Shown one piece after another: positions 53,601-62,600 of a stretch of 64,000 nt of DNA. Numbering within the stretch: position 1 is the stretch's first letter; each line of letters starts with the position of its first letter. The position numbers and the translations under genes were made by a program. Below the pieces are notes generated by a model. That model did no database searches, was not told the origin of the DNA, and saw only the letters and a program-made list of their open reading frames with translations. The DNA is from Actinostola sp. cb2023 (Eukaryota > Cnidaria > Anthozoa > Actiniaria > Actinostolidae), in NCBI GenBank assembly GCA_033675265.1, contig JAUJYZ010000607.1, positions 372,001 through 436,000 on the forward strand, written 5' to 3'.

Positions 53601-56600
53601 ACACCGATGAGTGCAAAGCGTAAATAGCATAAATCAACCTATCTACTAGACTAGTATACAACTTATTATACATTTTAGTGTGCAGTACGGCTGGAGTCGT
53701 GCCGTATTTTGACGAGATGTAGGCAGACCTCATATATATATTTATCAGGCCTCAACTAGTCATCCTATAGGTTGTTTCGAGTTGTTGGCGTTCCAATCAC
53801 TACTCGTATTCTGCCTATATTTATATATTCATTTGTATAACTCTAAATTAATATTTGTCTTACTGTAGTACCTCCATGGAATCGTACAGATTTGGCTCAT
53901 CATTGGTCATTGAATGGTCCTGATGATGACGTAGGGTGAGGCAAAGACAAATATCACAAAACCTTGTTCTCATTTAGTTTTACTCACATAGTGGTATTTT
54001 GTTTTGCTTGTTTGTTTGTTTGTGTTGCCGGAGATACTATCGTCATGTGTTCTCAGTCAATTACAGTTTTCACTTCTATACGTCTTTATTTTGGCTGCAC
54101 GAGCTCGTCCCTTTACTGACATACATGCAGACAACAAGTGATCAGCACTAAACATGATAACTTTACTTTATCTATTTCAGGCTCATTTACAGCGCGGTGT
54201 ACCTAGAAGGCAGATACACCACGAGCAAAGCTTTATTTCTTGACAGTACCAAAGCACATGCAGTGATTACACCTGCTATTAGTTTAACAGGCAGTTTTAC
54301 TATAGCATTTTGGATGAAGTACACATCAGACGATGCACGCAACGCTACCATCTTGCACAACTTCAATACTGCTGCTAAAGAATTCATTCTAAAGATATCA
54401 GGCGAACAGTTCATCTTTCAAAGGACGCACAAGCTTGGAAACGTCTTGGATGTTGTCTTTGATTTTACAGGTTGGGATTAGACAGTTGTAGTTTCAGAAA
54501 TGACAAACTTTCCGCCATCACTACATGACAACATTCACATTTTCACAATTTGATTCAGTTACAATTTGTTTGTGTTGCGATCTGCAGAAAGAAGGTTTTC
54601 AATATGCAACTACCACGAAAGAAAAAGTGATACATTAATGATAAATGGTTTTTAAACTATAATCTATTCATAAAACTAGTTACCACTTGTCTCATCATCA
54701 GGAAGATTCTTGGTATTCCTGTGGTTAGAGAATAGGAGAAGTACTGGTATCTAGAAAAAATGGCCCAAGTCTTCCACTCCCATCTAGCAACAGGAAGACT
54801 CAAAGAAAAAATTGGATTATTGTTAGGACTGGATTTGGGAGTTTGAGGATCGTCTTAGAAACGGAATCATTCATTTTGTTACCAAAACATTTGACATGTT
54901 TTTGTTGGCAGGTTTAATAGAGAAAGGGGCGTGGCAGCACGTGGCTTGGGTCTGGCAACAAGACTCATCTACGTATCACATGCGTTTGTACATTGACGGG
55001 CTGGGTTACACAGGGACGCAATACTCGAACCCAGTTGATGGTTGGGTAGTACCTGGTTCGGTTACGTGGGACCTTGGTGGTACATACTATTCTTGGAAAT
55101 ATGGCTACTTCCTGGGCTACCTCAGTGAATTGATGGTATTTAAGAGAGCGTTACAGACGCAGGAGATTGGAGCTCTCATGGGTAAGCAAACAACCAATCT
55201 ATGTTTATTATCAGTCTTCTCATCATCAACTTTTTTTCATCAAAGCAATTTGTATGTGAGTGAGTAACAACACCTCTTTTTCTACCCTTATGGTGATGAG
55301 GCTTTCCATTTATTTGTTCATCTCAGTGTTCATTCGTTCGTTCATTCATTCGTTCGTTCGTTCGATTCGTTCATCCATCCAACCAACGAATCACTTGAAG
55401 CCTTATATTAACGTGCGACTACCTAGTAACTATTCAGTAAAACAGCGCGCAAGCAATCTTAGTGCTATCTTAGCTTCGGTTCCATTCTGCCTACGAAGAG
55501 AAATGGACTGCAGGAGCGTGGAACCGACACTAAGAATGGTTGCCAGGGCAACTACGAGACTATACACAACATCGTGTCGTACATTACAAATCTACTTCTG
55601 CTTTAAGAATTTCATTGCATTTCCTTACAGCTTTTGTCTGATTAAGTGACTTTAGGTGATATTATATCCTCTTACAGCCGTTGGCGCAACAGGTGTAATG
55701 TCTGTATGGAGCCCAGTCTTCCCTTCTGCTGCAGATCCTACGCCTACTCAGACTAGCGTAGAGACTTGGCCAGACATCGGGCATTGTATTAACGAACAGC
55801 CTTACAAACCAGGTACGTACATGCCACGAAAAATCCTCATCAGATCTTCATTTTTAAAAAGTCATTTGTTGACTGATGCGAGACTGATATAATAACGATC
55901 TTTGATAGTAACAAACAGATCTTGCACTTTGATTGGTAGATGCGTAGATAACGTGACAAGAACCAAATAGTGGGAAAGGAGTCAAAGCGGGAGATATAGA
56001 GGAAATGTGAATCCATGGGAATAGGAATAATGGGATGCAAAAGAGGGAGAGGATGTAAAAGCAGATGGCTAGAATGTCTAATAGTATTCTAACTTCTTGT
56101 AACAGCTGACTGCCTCGGCGCTTTGCTAGTCGGTGAAGACCACGTCGAGTTCACCTATGACAACACCACGGTTCAAATACCTTGTGATCAATGCACTAAT
56201 GGTGGAGGATGGCTTGTTATTGGTACGCGGTCTAATACTCCTTCGTACTTCCAACGTACACTCGACCAGTACAACGAAGGGTTCTGGGAGAATAATGAGA
56301 AGTTTTGGCTCGGTAGTAACATCATTGCATCCATGATCGAACAATCGTCACAACTTCTCATCGAGATGCAAGACAGTCTGGGAACTTTAATGCACGTGTC
56401 ATGTGTAGTTTTCAAATTGGAGGGAACAAAAATGACTACATCGGTGCACATGGATGAATGCTCGGGTAATGGTGGAGATGTGTCGCTTGTGTCACTTGAT
56501 GATATTAAGAACTTGTTCGTTAATTCTTCTTTGAATAAAGTGGAAATGAAGATCAGACCTGTAGATGGTAAGTCAAACCAGTCACTACCTCAGTACCCTA

Positions 56601-59600
56601 CCAGTCTACCCAGTCACCCTACCAGTCCACCCAGTCACCCTACCAGTCCACCCAGTCACCCAGTCACCCAGTCACCCAGTCACCCAGTCACCCAGTCACC
56701 CTACCAGTCCACCCAGTCACTCAGTATCCTACCAGTCCACCCAGTCACTCAGTACCCTACAAGTCCACCCAGTCACTCAGTCACCCAGTCACCCTACGAG
56801 TCCACCCAGTCACCCAGTCACCCTACCAGTCCACCCAGTCACTCAGTATCCTACCAGTCCACCCAGTCACTCAGTACCCTACAAGTCCACCCAGTCACTC
56901 AGTCACCCAGTCACCCTACGAGTCCACCCAGTCACCCAGTCACCCTACCAGTCCACCCAGTCACTCAGTATCCTACCAGTCCACCCAGTCACTCAGTACC
57001 CTACAAGTCCACCCAGTCACTCAGTACCCTACCAGTCCACTCAGTCACTCAGTATCCTACCATTCCACCCAGTCACTCAGTACCCTACAAGTCCACCCAG
57101 TCACTCAGTACCCTACCAGTCCACCCAGTCCACCCAGTCACCCTACCAGTCCACCCAGTCACTCAGTACCCTACCAGTCCACCCAGTCACCCAGTACCCT
57201 ACCATTCCACCCAGTCACTCAGTACCCTACCAGTCCACCCAGTCACTCAGTACCCTACCAGTCCACCCAGTCACCCTACCTGTCCACCCAGTCACTCAGT
57301 ACCCTACCAGTCCACCCAGTACCCTACCAGTCCACCCAGTCACCCAGTCACTCTACCAGTCCACCCAGTCACTCAGTACCCTACCTGTCCACCCAGTCAC
57401 TCAGTACCCTACCAGTCCACCCAGTCACTCAGTACCCTACCAGTCCACCCAGTCACCCAGCTCAAACGGAGAGCACTTTGTAATTAATTTTAATTTTAAT
57501 GATTTGATTCCATGTTTAAATAAAGTTCATTCATTCATTCATTCACCCAATCACCCTACCAGTTCACCCAGTACCCTACCAGTCCACCCAGTCACTCAGT
57601 ACCCTACCGGTCCACCCAGTCACCTTACCAGTCCACCCAGTCACCCTACCAGTCCACCAGTCACCCTACCAGTCCACCCAGTCACTCTATCAGTCCACCC
57701 AGTCACCCAGTCACTCTACCAGTCCACCCAGTCACTCTGTCACCCTACCAGACCACCCAGTCACCTAGCAGTCCACCCAGTTACTCAGTCACCCTACCAG
57801 ACCACACAATCACCCAGTCACTCTACCAGTCCACCCAGGCACCCTAGTAGTTCATCCAGTTACCCTACCAGTCCACACAATCACCCAGTCACTCTACCAG
57901 TCCACCCAGGCACCCTAGCAGTTCATCCAGTTACTCAGTCACCCTATTTAGTTTTGTCACGAGCCCATGTTTTGTTTTATATCCATAGACCTTCCTAGTG
58001 ATTACACTCTCTATCTACGACCATCGCGTTCGTTGAGCGACAACGTCCGAGTAAGCAATCTAACCGAGTTATCGTCCTTCACTATTTGCTTGTGGACGAA
58101 AGTACGTGAGCCTCATGAAGGCACGATATTTTCGTTGATATCTGATGGTTTGGTCTGCACACTAACACTGGATTCTGATGGTGGTCATAAGCTGCGTGCT
58201 TCGTGTGCTGGAACAGAGTAAGTCATTATTATATACAAGACATTGGATGATACAATACACATATGATTTCATAGATGCGCTTCACGGACACTGCACGGAC
58301 ACAGCACGAAAACTGCACGGACATAGCACGGGAACTGGACGGACATAGCACAGAAACTGCACGGACATAGCACAGAAACTGGACGGACACAGCACGGAAA
58401 CTGTACGGACACAGCACGAAAACTGCGCATGCACGGACATAGCACGGAAACTGGACGGACATAGCACAGAAACTGCACGGACATAGCACAGAAACTGGAC
58501 GGACACAGCACGGAAACTGTACGGACACAGCACGAAAACTGCACGGACACAGCACGAAAACTGCACGGACACAGCACGAAAACTGCACGGACACAGCACT
58601 AAAAACTGTACGGACACAGCACAGAAACTACACGGACACAGCACGGAAACTGTACGGACACAGCACGGAAACTACACGGACACATCACGAAAACTGGACG
58701 AACACAGCACGGAAACTGGACGGACATAGCACAGAAACTGCACGGACATAGCACAGAAACTGGACGGACACAGCACGAAAACTGCACGAACACAGCACGG
58801 AAACTGGACGGACACAGCACGAAAACTGGACGGACACAGCACGAAAACTGGACGGACACAGCACGAAAACTGGACGGACACAGCACGAAAACTGCACGGA
58901 CACAGCACGAAAACTGCACGGACACAGCACGGAAACTGTACGGACACAGCACGAAAACTGTACGGACACAGCACGAAAACTGGACGGACACAGCACGGAA
59001 ACTGGACGGACACAGCACGTAGACACAGCACAGACCGGCATCAGTGCGGCCATGCATTGCGCGAACACAAAAGAAAGCTCGAGAGATCAGGATTTCCCAT
59101 GGCAGCTTGTAGGTGGTCCGAAAATCAGACAATTCAGGATAAACGCAACAGTATTTGTAACTAATTTTATTAATTATCACCAATGTTTTTTTTAATAGGA
59201 CGTTTGCAGACTTTACTGTGTTCGATGATCAGTGGCATCATATATGTACCACATGGAGAGGCTCCACCAATCACATCACAGTATTTATCAATGGAAAGAA
59301 AATGTCAGAGAAAATAGGTCATGTCCAACACGTTTTTAAACAGACAGTAATTTTAAACTTAGGTCGTTATCAGGCCACTCTCCAAGACAGTTCTATTCAA
59401 ATACTCAAAGATTTAATTGGCCAACTGGGTCACGTGAACATGTGGGATGTTGTTCAAAATGAAAGTGTAATTGCAAGTCTTGCCGAGGGGCCTGGGTCAG
59501 AGTCAGGTAATGTGGTGACTTGGGCGTCGGTTAGAGCTTGGTTGCACGGTGACATCAATGTTATCCATCCATCTACGTGTTTCCTAAGAGGTAAGTGTTG

Positions 59601-62600
59601 TTACAACAATACAAGGGACAATGATCGACAGTAACCATTAACAGGGCGTTACTTATCAATATCAATGAAAACGCAGCCATGTTTGGAGTTGTAAAGTATA
59701 TGTCCTTGTACCTTGTCCTTACCCTGGTACCACAGGAAGCCCAACTCTTTCCTCTGAGGCTTTTGGTAAAATCAGAAAGATAATGATGCGCGCGTCTTTT
59801 TAATGGGTTTCCTGGAATTGAGCGCGCGTAACTTTGTGTATCACAATAGATTCATATGAGTGGGAAGTAGTGACGGTACGGTTCGCATCGTGCGGTGATC
59901 GTGTCGTACGGTGATCGTGTCGTACGGTGATCGTGTCGTGCGGTGATCGTGTCGTGCGGTGATCGTGTCGTGCGGTGATCGTGTCGTGCGGTGATCGTGT
60001 CGTGCGGTGACCGTGTCGTGCGGTGATCGTGTCGTACGGTGATCGTGTCGTGCGGTGATCGTGTCGTGCTGATAATCCGTTTCCTACTGCACTACGACAC
60101 TACTATTACGACACTATATGATTGTAGCTTATAACAATATCTTGTTTTAAACAATGAATGGTAGAAACACATCGTTGGAGTTTTAAGAGCTTTAATACCA
60201 CGGTACAACTAGACGAGAGACGAAACAGTTCAGCATATGTTGAAGGCGGGAAAATCGCCTGGGATGAAACGCTTGTCTTGAGCAGCAACAACGGTTCTGT
60301 TACAGCTTCAGATGTAAACATACAACACCTTGGATTATCCATGTCCTTTTGGATAAAACAAGAAGGTATAATAGTATACAAGTGTTTTTACTAAATACAC
60401 CAGGATTGACAGAACACTTTACCTTAATTTACAATTTTCTATTCGCGAACTAGCCCTCTCCTTCCATCCGACATCTCTTATTGTCTTTCTTCCCTCCTCC
60501 TTCTTACTCACCGTATTTCATCCTTATCCGTCCCTCGTTCCTTCTCTCTCGGCTCCGCCTCTTCATCCCTCTTTCTCCCTACGAATTCGAAATAACCAAA
60601 CTCAGATGTCATTCACTGTTTATAGACTAAATATTTTATTGTTTAATTAGTGTTGATATCAAGTATTCTCGGTGATAACTTCGGCTATCATAATCAACTA
60701 AAGGCTTGGCTGTCACCCATTATATCCCATCATGCATCATGGGTGCGTTGCTACTCATCGAAACAAGATGGTTGGTTGCTTTCAAAGTTCCACACTTTGT
60801 GTGATTTCAAAGGACCGACTCTGACATTGATTAGGGTCAAGGAGTTTGTTTTTGGTGGTATGATTGATCAAAGCTGGGGCGGTAAGTTCACGTCACACTG
60901 GTTGCTATGGTGACATGTATTTGAAACACTTAATTATAGAATACGATTCTCTCGAGACTTTAATTGTGACATTCAAAAAAGAAATAACGGGACGAATGCT
61001 TTACGTGTTGGAAGCACATCTCCATTCCTACTGCGCATGCTCTACGAGACACTCAACAATCTTATTGGACGAGAGAACTTTATTCGTTTTATGATTGGTT
61101 GATTTGAATGAAAGCCACTAAAGTGCCACATGACGTTCATGTATTTTTCTAATGCTAATATCTCTATAGGTTCTGGTGGATTTCTTCCAAGTCAGACGGC
61201 ATTCTTGTTCACCCTCCACAATCCGCATAACATCGCTCCTTCAAAATTTACCATCAAACAAGAATTTACACCATTCGCTGCTCATAGCCATCAGCTTGTG
61301 GGTCCGAACTTCGGGTCTAACGACCTCGTTGTGTACGAGGATGCCAATGGCCGCGTTGCATGCTTGAGTGACCTGGGTAGGAGCTACGACCTGCCACCAG
61401 GCCTTTCAGCTGCAGCAGGCGGGAATAATATCTTTGCTGGAAGTCGTTGGTTTTATCCCGATGAAATCGAGGTCTTCTATTATGACAGTAAGTGAACAAA
61501 TATCTGCCACGTGTCGAGTCACGCCCTTGTCGAAGAAGGTATCAAAAGAGAGAGAAAGTGTTGATTATTAACCACGTGTTGAGCCACGCCCTTGTCGAAG
61601 AAGGTATCAAAAGAGATGAAGTATTGATTATTAACCACGTGTTGAACCACGCCCTTGTCGAAAAGTATTGATTATTAACCACGTGTTGAGCCACGCCCTT
61701 GTCGAAGAAGGTATCAAAAGAGAGACAAAGTGTTGATTATTAACCACGTGTTGAGCCACGCCCTTGTCAAAGAAGGTATCAAAAGAGAGAGAAAGTATTG
61801 ATTATTAACTTCGTGTTGAACCATTGTCCGAAAGTATTCAATATTAACCACGTGTTGAGCCACGCCCTTGTCAAAGAAGGTATCGAAAGAGAGAGAAAGT
61901 ATTGATTATTAACTTCGTGTTGAGCCACGCCCTTGTCCGAAAGTATTGAATATTAACCACGTGTTGAGCCACGCCCTTGTCAAAGAAGGTATCTAAAGAG
62001 AGAGAAAGTATTTATTATTAACTTCGTGTTGAGCCACGCCCTTGTCCGAAAGTATAGAATATTAACCACGTGTTGAGCCACGCCCTTGTCAAAGAAGGTA
62101 TCAAAAGAGAGAGAAAGTATTGATTATTAACTTCGTGTTGAGCCACGCCCTTGTCCGAAAGTATTGAATATTAACCACGTGTTGAGCCACGCCCTTGTCA
62201 AAGAAGGTATCAAAAGAGAGAGAAAGTATTGATTATTAACTTCGTGTTGAGCCACGCCCTTGTCCGAAAGTATGGAATATTAACCACGTGTTGAGCCACG
62301 CCCTTGTCAAAGAAGGTATCAAAAGAGAGAGAAAGTATTGATTATTAACTTCGTGTTGAGCCACGCCCTTGTCCGAAAGTATTGAATATTAACCACGTGT
62401 TGAGCCACGCCCTTGTCAAAGAAGGTATCAAAAGAGAGAGAAAGTATTGATTATTAACTTCGTGTTGAGCCACGCCCTTGTCCGAAAGTATTGAATATTA
62501 ACCACGTGTTGAGCCTAGCCACGCCCTTTGGAAACAAGTTTAAAGAGAGATACCTCTAATATGACTTTGTTGTGTCTGCTCGGGAAAATAAAATCCTTTC

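Larger units (their letters stand above)
51718..53868. other. remainder of gene C intron 4
   Basis: AT-rich, with the tRNA-like and dispersed repeats described separately and a T-rich stretch at 52504-52640. No exon recognised. Confidence 0.55.

Noticed and set aside
55412..55560. Possible decayed pentraxin exon (LPSNYSVKQ...[10 protein letters not shown] resembles DLPSDYTL...FTICLW)
   Set aside because: The similarity is short, no acceptor or donor fits in phase, and the frame breaks; kept only as a note.
56123..57487. 454-codon frame running from the fibrinogen-related exon into Pro/Ser-rich repeats
   Set aside because: A good donor (GTAAGTC) at 56568 and phase-matched acceptor at 57988 show the repeat is intronic. 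A retained-intron product cannot be fully excluded, but there is no support for it.
58229..59183. Cys/Val/Arg/Phe-rich minus-strand frames
   Set aside because: Three-frame translation of the 22-bp minisatellite.
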